This document shows positions 1 to 12,277 of a stretch of 64,000 nucleotides of DNA, piece after piece. Position 1 is the first letter of the stretch. Each line of letters starts with the position of its first letter. The notes under the pieces were generated by a model. That model was not told the origin of the DNA and searched no databases. It saw only the letters and a list, made by a program, of their open reading frames with translations. The position numbers and the translations under genes were made by a program. The DNA is from Ectocarpus siliculosus (taxonomy: Eukaryota; Sar; Phaeophyceae; Ectocarpales; Ectocarpaceae), in assembly GCA_000310025.1 (NCBI GenBank), contig FN648564.1:434316-498315 (forward strand). Reading direction: 5' to 3'.

Positions 1-89
1 AGCAAACACTTGAGATGCACCTGTTTTCTCTTACATGCAACACTCGCTCACACGGCCCCTACATTCAGGGATTTCGTTCGGCCGCTCAG

Positions 90-535
90 GTGCCCGCGTC
101 GTATTTCGAACGCCGAAAAAGAGTGCGGGTTCGAATAGCGCAGATTTCCGAAGCACCTGCAGCGCCTCCAACCTTCGACGGTCCTCCGAAAGACGGCCGT
201 GGTCGTATCGACGCTGCCGGAGTAGAAATCCTCACGGCCAGACCCAAGGGTACAGACGGTGGGTGGGACGACATGTCTACCCATAATTTTGTAGGTGGCG
301 TTTTTGAGAGACCGTTTTCCTGCCACCGAGGTATCGAAGTCCACGTTCGACGGCCAGTAGGCACACACCAATGAATGCACGAAGTCGATGCATCGTTGCG
401 TGTAGTATGTTTGTCCGCAACACCTCTGCAGATGCTTTGTTAGGCGTGGTGCTTGCATGTTTGAGCCGACGTATTTTGCCTATGCTGCTAGTTGTCAACG
501 GATGCACGTTTGTTATCGCGACTAATCGATTACGT

Positions 536-574
<39 letters not shown>

Positions 575-3426
575 CCACCAGACAGACCACAATCCCCGAG
601 AGTAGAGGAAGAGAACAATCGAATTACACACGGATCGATCCAACCGGCACAAGTGACTGTCGATCCTGAACAGGCAACACCGACACCACCTTTTCCAACC
701 CCCCCCCCCCCCACTAAAAAATTTACTGAAAAATGGAGATTGTCTGCCCACGTTAAAAAAAATGTGCCCTCCTGGTATACAACGAGGACAGGGAGGAACC
801 CGTAAAATACAGATGGGAATGGGGGATCGAGGAAATTGCGGTAGTGGACCAATACACATACCTCGGAGTAGAGATCGCAAAAGACTGCTCGTGTAATGCA
901 CACATGTCCAAGGTAGTGGAAAAGGGCAAAGCACGAGCAGGGAAGCTGCACCCAATACTCGCAAACCGGCACCTCGATACACGCATCAAATTGACGGTTT
1001 TGAAGAGCGTAATTGTACCGCCGCTAGAGTACGCCGGAGAATAATGGGAAGGAAGTAAGAAGGTAGTGAAAGAACTCACGGCGGCGCAGATGAAAGCAGC
1101 GAAAATCATCCTAGGATGCTCCAAGCCCACAAGTTATGCAGCCGTCAGGGCAGAAATGGGGATCCAATCCCTACGGTCGGGAAGAGACGCAAGGAAGCTG
1201 ACATGGCAGTATCGCATGTGCGGGATGGGAGAGGAGAGGTTGCCGAGAATAGTATGGGAGGCTAAGTGGGCAAACAAAAAGAGGGGTAGACAACCCACGG
1301 AATGGGTCAAGGTTGTAGAGGACGTATGGAAGGGGTTCGACATAGACGAAGATGAAACGCTGGAAACGGAGGGTCTACAGGGGTTCAAGGAGAATATATC
1401 TGTTGCTTGTGCCGAGAGAGAAGAACAGGATTTAAGAAAAGAAACCAAGGATAAGGAGGGTCTAGAAGTGTACGGAATGTTGCAAGAAGGAATAGGGTTC
1501 AAGGATTACCTACATGTACCAATGGATGCAGGGACAAAGCAAATTCAGGACCAGGGATATAGGCCTTCGAGAATGTCGACGAAGACATAGGACGGTAAAC
1601 GACGAAGACGACAGGTTCAAATGTGATTGCGGCTTCGAATGCGAAGACCGTGTTAATGTAGTCGCGGAATGTCGGCTGTACAATAAGGAGAGGGAAGTGT
1701 ACATGACTGAGCTGGAGAAAACACAAGGGAGGTTCAGGGGGATGTTTGAGGCATGGATTAGAGAGGAGAGGGCGGTAGCTGTCCTGGGGAATAGGAAATG
1801 GTTTGAAAAAGCGGGAAGATATATCGTTGGGATAGATAGACTAGGAAGACATTTTTGAGCCACCTTTGGCAAAGTAGGAAGGAACGATTGGCCATCGGTG
1901 ATCGGTCCTGTGGGAACAATGCTCCGTCCTCTCGAGGACGCGTGGTCAATGGTCTAGCCGCTAAGGCATGCAAAACATAAGAGTACCCCTCCCTCCCCCC
2001 CCCCCCCTGACTTCAATACCCCGCTTGCTTGGTGTCCTTGACCGCTTCCACTCCCTTCCTCAAAGTGCTGCTGCACGCGGAGCACATCACGCTCCCCCGG
2101 CGCCTCCTCCGCCTTCCGCCGCGGTCCCTTCTCCCGAGCGCTGGCGGCAGCGATGCTGCCACCTTTACCCTGAGGCTTTGCGGGGTTTCGGCGGAAAGTG
2201 AAGGCGTTCTGCTTGCACGAAAGGAGCTGGTGAAGCCTCTGGTGGGGGTTTACTGTGATGCCGAGCTTTTGTTTCGGGAGCAGAGGTCAGCGGCTTCTCC
2301 GAGCGCGACTTCTGGGGTGGGTTTCGGCATCGGAGCGACCGAACAGGTGACTGGAGAGACAGACCCTGTCCAATCGATACTGACGCCAGAAGTAGCAGAC
2401 TGGTGGACGTTTGGTGGGTATCAATGCACACCTGCAGAGCTGGCCACCCCTTTCCGTGGTCAGATTCTCACCCAGCCTTCGTGTCTAGTCTCTTGACCGG
2501 TTCACAGTCAGAGCCCCGGCCACTGTGCTTCACATTATGATATTCTCGAATACATTTTTGAGTTGGTTTTGTGCTTGCCCTGATGAACAATTCTGCTACC
2601 TTGTGTCTGTCGCATGCTGCCATGTTTGTTTACAAACAAAGCCCGTTTAGGCTTTTGATACCCGTCCCAGCGCCTGAATTTCTCTTGATTTCATGCTCGA
2701 GAATCCCGATGCTTCAGCTTTCGGAGATATTACCCGGTTGTTCGAGGCCACCTCCTTGTGTTGGACCTGGAGACCTGCAATCGGAAGACTAACGCATCGG
2801 CGCTCGTCCCAACGTCCCCCCGAGACCTGCCGCGTGGACCAGAATGTTGTCCAGTACACACCCTGTGCCTTCAAAAGTCGAACCATTCCTTTTGCGATAT
2901 TTGTGTGCAGGTTTCTGGGCCTGTAGCCGTATGTCACATCCACCGACGGAGGGGCGTGCTCTGGCGGGACATGCTACAGTCTCGAATCGACCCCAGGGCG
3001 GGGTTCGGAGAGTACATTATTTCCCAGGGCCTCGCGAGACTGCGCGAGGAACAGTGGTGGGCCGCGGCGGACTGCAATGGCCTCAACCCTGCCTCGGCAG
3101 CAGTGGCAGCAGCAGTAAGACCAGCAACGTCTGCCGCGAGCGCTCAAACGCATCGCCATCGGACCGGCGCTGCAAGCACGGGTTGGGGCGGGGACGATTC
3201 CGAGCAGCCTTTCCCCGCACTCAAACGCCTCCTGGAGGACCGCGAGATATTCGTTGCGGCTGAGGGAGACGCAAAGCGGGCGAGTAGAGGGCTTTGGGAT
3301 TTGCCGCAACGTGGGGAAGAGGGCGGTCGAAGAGACAGCCCAGCGGCGGGCAGGGCGAAGGGTTTGACCGATGGGGTGGCGGGCATTGCACGCGTATTAA
3401 CGGGTTTGTTTGGCCGGTGGCGATGA
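90..3426 (+). CDS. C3orf33-like protein with SNase-type fold (5' partial, 3 exons visible)
   Basis: Proposed exons are 90-249, 2066-2346 and 2911-3426 (TGA), with phases 1, 0 and end all consistent. A second donor at 259 is also phase-compatible with the first exon. The exons match, in order, the pattern I know from animal C3orf33: a 'VPASYFERRKRVRVRI' strand, then 'EHITLPRRLL', 'LRLCGVSAE', 'RKELVKPLVGVY', 'CHIHRRRGVLWRD', 'EYIISQGLARL' and 'AEGDAKRASRGLWDLP'. The last is the usual end of a staphylococcal-nuclease-like (OB-fold) domain. Nuclease catalytic residues are not evident, so enzymatic activity is not implied. The N-terminus, which in the family includes a membrane segment, must lie upstream of base 90, where a C/T-rich acceptor ends in CTCAG. 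The intron 250-2065 contains a microsatellite and a LINE remnant. The family match is from memory. Confidence 0.62.
541..573. repeat. (GA)n microsatellite
   Basis: About 33 bp of GA dinucleotides lie inside the first intron of the C3orf33-like gene. A run of about 14 C follows at 699-712. Confidence 0.95.
757..1857 (+). pseudogene. 5'-truncated non-LTR (LINE) reverse transcriptase remnant
   Basis: The conceptual product is the C-terminal part of a LINE ORF2. It reads 'ALLVYNEDREEPVKY', 'DQYTYLGVEIAKD', 'VLKSVIVPPLEYAGE', then 'LTAAQMKAAKIILGCS', 'RGRQPTEWVKVVEDVW', 'KFRTRDIGLRE' and the terminal Cys cluster 'CDCGFECEDRVNVVAEC'. This order (thumb region, then the C-terminal zinc-knuckle-like block) is standard for non-LTR retrotransposons. 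The copy is dead: there is an in-frame TAA at 1042-1044 and a +1-type frame change near 1514-1560. The His normally seen in the terminal Cys/His block is replaced by Asn. The catalytic RT motifs are missing because the copy begins after them. It sits in sense orientation in an intron of the C3orf33-like gene. Confidence 0.75.
1858..2065. other. LINE 3' flank and polypyrimidine tract before exon 2066
   Basis: About 120 bp of probable LINE 3' untranslated sequence is followed by a C-rich tract (about 1988-2008) and a C/T-rich stretch ending in CAAAG. That end is the proposed acceptor for the exon starting at 2066. Confidence 0.45.
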
Positions 3427-5065
3427 CGAGTCGTGATATCCTAGCCTGACCCCAAGGTGCTAAACAACTCGTGCGGATCATGCGCATATGCATCGCAACG
3501 GTACTTGCACAAACCCGTTTTGTTTTATTTTCACAGAGAACGAAGCCGTCAGGGCTCAACTAGGAATTTGTCCCTGCGGGTGGTTGAGCAGCTACGAATC
3601 GGTACTACGTGCTTTCGCTCCAATGCTCATTCTGCACTTGACACGGTTGGTGCAATGAAGAGGGATTGGTGGGTGCGCGTAAGTGTAAGGACTACGTTGC
3701 GTAGGTGCTGGTTACAAGGGGGTCGTTTTTTTGCTGCTTGGGTACGATAAAACAAGACGTCGCGGCGATTGCGTTTGGTGTAGGTCCTGACTAGAAGTAC
3801 ATTGTAAAGTAGTTCATGCAGCTGAGTAGATTCCCGACGGTGTCGAACTTTGCTAACGCGAGTGGGGGCAATAAGTCCGGTACTGTGCACGTACAGATGT
3901 ATTGACGCCAACGAAAAAGAGTAACCCAACGACGGAACAATTTATGTACTGTGTTGTATGATCGGGTTCTTGGTGTCTTCGGACGCATCCATTGCGGATT
4001 TACCCTACCAGCACGTAGTTTATTGTTGCATGGTGTTGCGTTTGCGCATACCGCGTTAGTCAGATGACCAAGCGTTAGTCAGATGACCAATGGAAGGACG
4101 TCGTTGCCCACGAGTATATAATCAGAAGGGCGGCCCACTGTGAAGCCTTTGACATGTGTATCCCCTTCAGGGTTTCTTAAGGGTTTTCGTTCTGTGACAA
4201 CCTTCTGCAGTAATTTTGTGCCCAACATCATATCTTGCTCAAGTGTTTGCTACACCTACGGGTAGAGATACTCCTGGCGCGGAGCTAGAGGCCACCTTGG
4301 CACTTTCCTTGTTCTTTTTCAGTAAAGTATCATTTAAGACTCCACTCCAGCGCCAAGATTAATTGAACGGTCGAAGTGCACGGATGGGGAAAGTCTTGCC
4401 GGCAATGTATTGAGCTCAGACGATCAGCGCGTGTATGGACCCTTTGTTTGGCACGTGTTTTTCGCCCCTTGGAGAAGAAACAAGGACGAAACAGTGATAC
4501 CGTAAGGCTTCACTTCACGGCTGCCGCGGTGCTACGAACAGGCCCACAGACACACGATCAACGATGGTGATACATGATAAATTACATGTGCACAGGCGGC
4601 CTAATTGGTACGAGCGGCGAGACGTTTGCACTCTCGATCACCTGCATGTACTGTACTTCTGTAGATCAAGGACAGTGAAGTCAGGACGAAAATTACACAC
4701 GCATGATCGCTTGGAGCTGAGCGACTTGAACAGGGCCCGTCGTTTGAAGCACAGGGTATCTTTTTCTGCAGGCGATATTGACAAACAGCTGCCAAATTCA
4801 GGATGAGAGTGTAATAGAGTCGGCAAATATTGCATGCGGCGGAATAGGTGTCGTTTGGTACGATCACCGATCCAGTCGGGTCGGCTGGTCTGTTGCGTGG
4901 GAGGTACGCGGCTGCTGTCGATACCGTGTGGTCAAGTCCCACTGGGGCTTCCCCAGCCATCACAGCAGTACGGTTTGGGGAATCTTGTCTGTATGCGACA
5001 TCTAGCCATGTCTTAGGTGCGTTGACGTTTTCACCTTTTCACTGCCGACATCTCTCTGCGCCGAC
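3427..5065. other. Intergenic region with a 19-bp tandem duplication and a TATA-like site
   Basis: No convincing coding exon was seen. A perfect 19-bp direct duplication occupies 4053-4071 and 4072-4090, and a TATATAA lies at 4115-4121, 25 bp further on. The latter could be promoter-like, but it is about 950 bp upstream of the next start codon. A long antisense open frame (5039-5719, minus) overlaps the next gene and looks like chance. Confidence 0.4.
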
Positions 5066-8000
5066 ATGGCGCAAGGACCGGCCGGCAACGGCTTCAGCTC
5101 CTTTAAAGGAGACAGCGATAATAAGCATGGTGCCGACAAGATTCTCACAGCGGGCCCGAGTACATGGCAGTCGGCCCAGACCAACTTGGTGAGTAGTCTT
5201 GTGACGAGAAAACGCCCTCAACAGTGAGCTGGTGTACTCGTTTGAGTCTATTGGAATGTACAATAGTCTAGAGTACATGTCGTGGTTGTCGTATGGTCGG
5301 AACCTGACAAAAAATTGGGATGTAAATGGCTGAATTGCTTTCACATCGAATGGTACGTGTCTTTGGTACATAATAACCGAGTTTGTATATTTGTAGGATG
5401 TTTTTGTAAGGTACTCGGCTGAGACTACTGTATGACCGTTGCAGTATGCGGCATTGATGAACGAGGTGATGCAGAACGCAACAATGTGCCGATTCAATAT
5501 GCGACTTTCCCCCTGACAAAGAAAATTCCCTGGCAGCGCTTTCTCAAATACACAATGTAGCCTGGTGTTCAATGCTGAAGCAATCAAATGGTCTCTCTCC
5601 GCTCCACCTATGCTTTCAAGGTGCATGAGCTGCGGTGTCTGGTGCATGCCAGGGATATGGCCCTTGCCGAACAGCGAGCGCGACATGTCAAAGAGTCGAT
5701 CCTTGTGCGGGAGCAGCAACGAACTTTGGCAACAGACGACCCTGTGTTTATTGGGAAAACGGCGAAGCTGCTTCGAGCTGCGGATGATGTCGCTGGCGGG
5801 CCAGCAATCAACTCGCCTCTTTCCGTCTCTCCGGTCACGTCACGGCCCGCCTCTCCCATCCTAACCGCCGCTAATCAAAACGCGGTTGACCATTCTCTGG
5901 AGGATAGCACCTGCTGCGCAAAAAGAGGCGATGGGTTGTCATCGGAACGTGACACAATGGCAGACACCAGTAAGCCTCCTGACACAGACGATCTAACCGA
6001 TTCGAACAACGGAAACGGGACAACTCTCGCCTTCACCGGGTGTAGAGGCGGAACGGCAAACGACAACAACTGGGAGTCTCGAAAGGGATCTCCTCCATCG
6101 CCATCTATCATTGCCGCCAAGAGCAATGAGGAGAGCACCGCGAGGACGTGCTCACGATGCGTTAAACTGCAGCACGAGCTTGTCACGGCACTGACGGATC
6201 GCACTCTAGTCGAAGCGGAGCTCGTTTCTTTGCGGAGAGCAAGTTCATGGGTTGATACGGGATGGGAAGGCGAGTCCGCTGGCGGTGCTGTCGATCGGAA
6301 GGAACTCGGTGATCTACACACGGGTGGACCAGGTGGAACTGTAAGGGTAGTCGACGACGCTGAAAACAATGCCCCGAGGTCACCCTGCGAAGAACTCGGC
6401 AACAATGACCAAGGTCTTGACCTTCACGTCGAAATAGAGCGTTTGGAAAGCCTGGTGTCCCGTGCCGACCAGGGTGCGCCTCTTTCCGATCTCGATGCAA
6501 TAGCCGTGGACAGCGAAGGGCTGCAGATGCAGGTGTGGCGTGTTTTGAAGCTGGTGGTTGCATCCAATTTGCTTGTTCGTGGGCGAGGCGCGTGTATCCA
6601 ACATTTTAATCACCTCTGAGATTGTGATTGGTAGTCATCCAATAGCTTTTGTGCTAAAACAGCGATCGAACATGCTTCTTTCAGCAGCGCCACCAAATAT
6701 TCTTGTCTTGGCGCGCCAGGAGTCCGTTCTGCACTCAGAAGAAGACGAAGATAGCAGCAGCAAACCGCCGGGCCTTGCCGCCTCGTTGTCGGCGACTATC
6801 GCGAGACGCGCTCGCCAATTCGAGGAACTGTCTCGGCGGCGCCTCTTGCGACTGGGAGCTGAGGCTGACCTTCGAGCAGCTCGTGCAAAGCTCGACATGC
6901 TCTTGCCCACGGCAACGATGCCGGCGCCCACGCCAGATATGGCGAAGGGTGACACGGAGCGGCAAGGGGCCGGGGTAACGCCTCTACAGCAAAATGGTAG
7001 TATCCACCGTGACGTCATCCAAGAAGAAACAGGGAGCGGAGCAGGTCAACATTGTGACACCAAACAAACTTCGAAAAAAGGGGGCGAGTTCCCACCAACA
7101 AACGCCGTTCCACCGAAAGGAGGTCAGGGTTCCTCGGCGATCGGACGGGGAAGACGTGGTCGAGGACGAAGCAGTGGCGGTCTGCAGTCTGAGCGTGGTG
7201 CCGTATCTAACCGCGAAAAACTCAGCGGTCGAGTCCAGGGTGTTGCTGGCCCTCCCAAGCAGGCGCTCGGCTCTCGAACTGCCGATGAAGGGACGACGAC
7301 AACGCGTAAGGCAACACCACGAACGCAAATTGAAGATGGTCGCCATCCTTCTCAAAAGGATGCTGGACCCAAGGCCAGGCTCACGAAGGGCAGTGGTAAG
7401 AAGACAGGGGGGCCGACGAATGACCGTCAAAAAATAGTTGTGGTAGAGAAGGAGGGCCAGGAAAAGCTGCGAAACTCTCCACCCCAGCCCGACACCAGTA
7501 GGCCACACGAACGCGATGATCCGAACAAAGTCACGGTCAACGACAACGCGAAGCGTTTAAGTGTTTCCTTAGTAGAGGGACAGCTGCAGGGGGAGGGAGA
7601 GGCTTCTAAGAGCTCCCTCACCAAAGATGGCAACCAAGCACCTGGAGGGGACGAAACGACAATACGAGAGGCCGAAAGCTCTTTGACTGGCGGAAATGGC
7701 TGCGCTAAGGCTGATCCTACGGTGGGAATCGTGGCGAATGCTTCAGAACCTCCCCCACCCACTGTGCCCACCGAGGTTAAGAACGATGTTGGAGACGGGA
7801 AAAGAGGGGCCATGACGCCCACGAAACACGGACGAGCTAAAGGGACAACGAAACAAGATCGCGGGAAAGCTGCACGTTCATCGCCCAGCAAACTTACAAA
7901 GGGTGCCGTTGTCCGAAAACCACCGAACCGGTTAACCGGAGAGAAAGCTAAGACAAAATCTGCTTCGACGGCTGAATCGGCGGCCCCTACGCGCAGCCTG

Positions 8001-8642
8001 ACGGCCACGGAGGAACAACAATTCTCCAGGGAGACTGCAACCGAAGATGCCACGGGCTCTTCGCTTCCGACGTCGGCCCCAGTAGACCCAGGCGTTACTG
8101 TAGAGGAGATGGAGGATGTGCAGAAACAGGAAGGGAGGGCTGAAAAACACGGCGACTCGCTTTGTGGGACACAGGAGGAGTTAACTTGCCTTGACACCAC
8201 GCACAAAACGGCCGGAGACGAGGGAGTCGAACAAGATGTAAGGGCGAGGGGTCCTATCGTCAACGAAGAAGGCGTGGACATACCGGCCACTGGGGCGTCA
8301 GCCCGAAGGGAATCCATTTCCCAGGAGAAGCGAAAGCTCGCAGGGCCGGCCGATGGAGGAGAGGCCGGAGACAACTTGGTCACAGAGGATGGAGATGGTA
8401 CAATAGAGGGATATTGTGGTGGTGGTGCCGTCGTTGTGTCGGAGGATGCAGATCCTGGCCGTACCGTCGGCGGTGCTGATCTCCATCTTCGGGGTGTTGT
8501 AGATCTGGCCGAGGTGCTGCGAGTTGAGGTCGACAAGCTGAGGTTGGAAAAGGCAGAGCTTGAGGATACCATAGCTCAACTTAACGTGGCAGCCGCTCAG
8601 CTGTACCTCGTGGAGTATGAGCAGATGAAGGTGCGGCATTAA
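5066..8642 (+). CDS. Large disordered / coiled-coil protein of unknown function (about 1004 aa, 3 exons)
   Basis: Exons are 5066-5188, 5621-6532 and 6663-8642 (TAA). All junctions are phase 0, with donors TTG|GTGAGT and CAG|GTGTGG and acceptors TTCAAG and AAACAG. The start MAQGPAGNGFSSFKG is the first ATG of the short exon 1. Exon 2 opens with a helical segment (VHELRCLVHARDMALAEQRA). The middle of the protein is low-complexity, rich in Ser, Thr, Gly, Lys and Glu. Two predicted coiled-coil stretches are visible: 'LSATIARRARQFEELSRRRL' early in exon 3, and 'LRVEVDKLRLEKAELEDTI' near the C-terminus. I see no catalytic motif and do not recognise a family. A scaffold or cytoskeletal role is possible but unproven. 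Confidence 0.6.
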
Positions 8643-9582
8643 GGATACTGATTTATCGCGGGATGTGCTAGGGGCCACCAAACAAGCATGGATATTGACA
8701 TGAGGCCGATATATTCATGTAATGTTTCACCCCATGTGCCCGACTTGTTCAAAGCGCGGGGGAAAGCGGAAAGGTAAAACTGTAGTAAGGAAAAATGATA
8801 TGCCTTCCATGACGGTTGGAGGGAGTTCACGCCTCTCCCCCCCGGTTCCGCGTAAAGTAGACGACAGCACGTATGATGCGCTAAACGATAAAATAATACC
8901 ATTTCTCACCCCTTAATCTGGCCACTGTTCACTCAGGCGAAGTGCCGTCAGCTGAAAAGGGTTGTTTTCGGGCCTGCTTCTAGACCGGCCAACGCGGAAT
9001 CGGCGTATGGCCACTCATGCCAAGAAGTAATGCACCGATTGAAGGTGATTGGCGTCAAGTTCTTCCGACGAAGGATTGGCGGCGTGATGGGAGAGAAGTT
9101 TTTCCCGGACGGTCTGGCCAGGGCGTTAACACTCATCGGTCGACCGCGGATGACGCAGGGGTCGCAAACGGCGCCCGTAGATCGACTTGGGCCACTCTCA
9201 CGAAATGGAGGCTCTCCAGGTTTACCCAGAAGCAGAGACGTTCACGTCCAGGTTGCCGGGGGTATCGACGTGGAAGACGAGCCTTTGATGGAACAGCAGG
9301 TCTGGCTGCTGTTTGGATCAACATCGTGTAGACCGTGGCTTGTACAAAAAAACAGGACGTGAATGTAGTCTGTAGCTTTGGGATGGGTCTTACCAGAAAT
9401 GAGGGGGTACCGTCGATGAGTGCCCATTCGCGATGATGCCTGATGCTCCGCGTTTATGGTATCTTCGTGGCGGCTTCTTCCGCACTACGGCAGAACCCCT
9501 CGCAGCTGTCGGTAATACGCTCCCTGGCATGTTGTCGTCTTGCAAAGTAGTCTAGGCCAAGCCCGAGAACGAGCGAGCAGTA
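8643..9582. other. Spacer between two same-strand genes
   Basis: No exon could be supported. Short open frames between 8950 and 9430 on both strands lack conserved motifs. Some may belong to the untranslated regions of the flanking genes. Confidence 0.4.
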
Positions 9583-12277
9583 ATGGCATCGACCCTAACG
9601 ATATGGCTATTTCAGCACAGCCTCCCCTCCGCATTCCTACTTCAACGAAGTCCTACCAAAACCCCAGTCCGATCGCAACGCACTCTAAAACATCGCCCGC
9701 ACCGCCAGGTGTACGGTCTGCTAGGCAAACTAGATCTCCTGCTGAAGCGACGCGAAGACGTGCTGTGGGCGTACCATCGAGAGGCAGAGGAAGGAGCCCG
9801 AGAGGCCAGGGCCCTCCTTGCTTCAGCTGCAGCTCAGCACCACCCAGGCCAAGCTTGGGGAGTGTCTCGCCCGCCAAATGTCCGACAACTTATCGGTGGA
9901 CGGGAGGGGTGAGTCCCGGCTCCTTCCGTGCTGTCGTCGTGCGAGCTTGCGGGGGAACGCGCTTGGAAGGAAGAACTGAGTATGCCACGCGAGAGATACG
10001 CTCTGTAGAAGTAGACCATGGGCTTCAGCCCCGCAGGATTCACGCTCATGCGCGAAGCACAGTAAACAATCAGCGTGACAGCCCTTCTCCCCCTCCCCGC
10101 CCCAAATCGCTTCGGTTCTTGACTTGTCTTGAACTACCCGTAAACCAGCCCGGCGGGAGCACCGCGACCAGCCATCAACCCAACGAACCTTCTCTTCACG
10201 GCCGCCGTAGTCCTTGACAGCGTGGCAGCAGCGGCCGCTGGACCCACCCCAGAACCTACCGTCTCATCAGCACCCACCCCAGAGAAAATTCCTTCAGCTA
10301 GTGGTGGCAGCGAGAGCCGTCGGCAGAGGTACTCGCCAGCAGAAAAGGCGCTTCTGGAGCTTGCAGACGAAGTAGTCGCTGCGCTCGACGTGGAGCAGCG
10401 GCGATCGGACGCTTCGGCCGAACGCCGACGCCTTGCGGTGGATAGGCATAACAACTCCGGGGACAGCCGATTTCAAGCACTGGGGCGGCCACCGCTAGGA
10501 GTGCCTCCTCTGATTTGGGCAATGGAGATCCACCTGGTAAGTGGGAGGCTGTCTTCGTTGTTGCCACCTTTCGTCATTTTCGGGCAACTTCGTTATAAAT
10601 AACTCTTTGACATGTATTCTCTGCACCTGCCCCTCCCCTCGACTTCGATAGGTGGGAAAGCTAGCCAGGGCGTTTAGGACCGCGGTTGAGGCGCGTGGAT
10701 TCGAGCGAGAGGTGGAAGACGCGAACTTGGTGGCGGCGGTCACGCTGGGACGATCGTCGCCACCCTCATCCAATGGCGGCAAAAACGATTCCGGTCCCCC
10801 CTGGCACCTGGAGCATCGTATGTTGTCCGTTCTTCGGGGAGACGAGGAAGAGGAGAGGGAGCGCCTACAACGGGCCCGGCGTGAATTTGAAAACACCGAA
10901 AGTTGCACGATGGCCGCCAACAACCAACGGGAGCAGCAGCGGTTCGGATGGGGTGCTGATACCTATTCCCCGCGCCGGATTTACCGTCCCATGACGGGCA
11001 ATGTTGGGACGGATGAAGGCCAACCGAAGTATGGCTCATCCCCGACAACCTCGCCGAGGAGGAAAGAGGGCCTCGCGCGAGGACAGCAGTCCAGACCTGA
11101 CTCGACAAAGGGTCGAACCGGTGTCCGAGACGGCCGTCACGCCTCCACCTTCAATCGGCCCGGGACCATGGCGCGTGGTTCTACCTTTGAATCCAAAGCT
11201 AAGCAGCAGTGCAGCAGCAGCAGGACCGTCGACGGAAACACTCGAGATCTCCAGAACCAAGATCAGCGTGAGCAGCAGCGACAAGACTCGGCCGCGGTTG
11301 CTCGCGTTGAGGCCGCAGTTTTCGACACTGTCAGGCCGTCCCGTCTGCACCCCAGGCCAGGCTCGGCATCGTTCGAGGGCCGTAGTGGCCGGGTCGGGTT
11401 CTACGAAGGGTGCAGCACCTTGGCGGCGACTGAACGCCTTCGTCCCCAAAGTGCGCGCCTACCCGAAGCGCATGACAAGTTTCTAGGTGAAGGAGGAAGA
11501 ACCACCGTTGGTGGCCACACGGGGGCTTCCCACGCCATGCCTTCGGATGCTCATCGCAGCGGGCGGCGGGCGTTCGAAGGCAACTCGACATCTGGACCAA
11601 ACGGGGAGGAGCGGCCGGTACGCACGACTATGACCACCGTCGCTCTCACCGCGAACACCACGGCCCGCCGTCCTGCCAGCGCTGGCGGGCGCGTTGTGGA
11701 CACACGCACCTGGTCTTCAAACAGCAATGTGGTCGAAGCAGGCACCGGCGTGTTTCGCTGCCGTCCAAACAAGACGACTCGTGCGGCTGTTCGGTTTGAA
11801 GCCTCTGCCACTGAAGGTGGCGTATCATCTTCGCAGCTCGTTCCGACGCATCCTGGGGCGGTCCCCCAGTTCCTGCTCCGGAAAGAACGGGAGTTGTTGG
11901 AGGCCCACCGGCATAAGCAGGCGGCGGTGAATGGGCGATTTGAGGTCGTCCCCGACCAGGGCGACGATATCGGTGGTTGTGGCGACGAGGGTGTTTCCGG
12001 ATATGCTGCTGGGGGCTCGGGGGGTGATATTAAATCAGATAGACGAGTTATGAATGCATCGGAGATTAGTGATCGGTGGGGTAGAGAGATAGGCGACACG
12101 CTTGAGCAAGGAGGTGACGGTGGTAGCGGCGCCTACGGCGGCAGGGTACTGTTGTCTTCCGTGAGGCTGGAGGATTCTATGGACGGGGAGGGATTGATGC
12201 CGGATGCCGGCGAGCAGGCTTTCTTTGACGCTTGGAAGCCGACGGGGTACGATATCGACCTCAGTCGGTACGACTGA
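9583..12277 (+). CDS. RPxSA-motif protein of unknown function (3 exons)
   Basis: Proposed exons are 9583-9908 (donor GTGAGT, phase 2), 10221-10536 (an acceptor giving a start at 10149 is also in phase) and 10652-12277 (TGA). The CTG|GTAAGT donor at 10536 and TCGATAG acceptor at 10651 are phase 0. The first exon could instead join at 9709, behind a CAG, from an unseen upstream exon. The protein has a short coiled coil (LLGKLDLLLKRREDVLWAYH), a helical block (SPAEKALLELADEVVAALDV), then 'KLARAFRTAVEARGFEREVE', and a long basic disordered region. That region carries three RPxSA-like motifs (RPGSASF, RPQSARL, RPASAGG). The C-terminus is Asp/Gly-rich and ends in DIDLSRYD. RPxSA motifs recur in axonemal and microtubule-associated proteins, which suggests a flagellar protein. 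That is inference only. Confidence 0.55.

Noticed and set aside
1945-1975. tRNA-like TGGTCTAGCCGCTAAGGC
   Set aside because: Looks like an A-box, but no B-box GGTTCGA follows and it lies in the 3' flank of the LINE; more likely part of that element.
4595-4660. tRNA-like stretch (CTAATTGGTACGAGCGG)
   Set aside because: It resembles a D-arm/A-box, but no anticodon stem, T-arm or acceptor stem can be paired with it.
5039-5719. 226-codon open frame on the minus strand
   Set aside because: It overlaps two supported exons of the plus-strand coiled-coil gene, has no motif and begins at a non-ATG codon; its length is within chance for this GC-rich DNA.
7427-8572. 381-codon minus-strand open frame
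   Set aside because: It is the antisense shadow of the large third exon (6663-8642); the Ser/Pro-rich composition mirrors the plus-strand codon bias.
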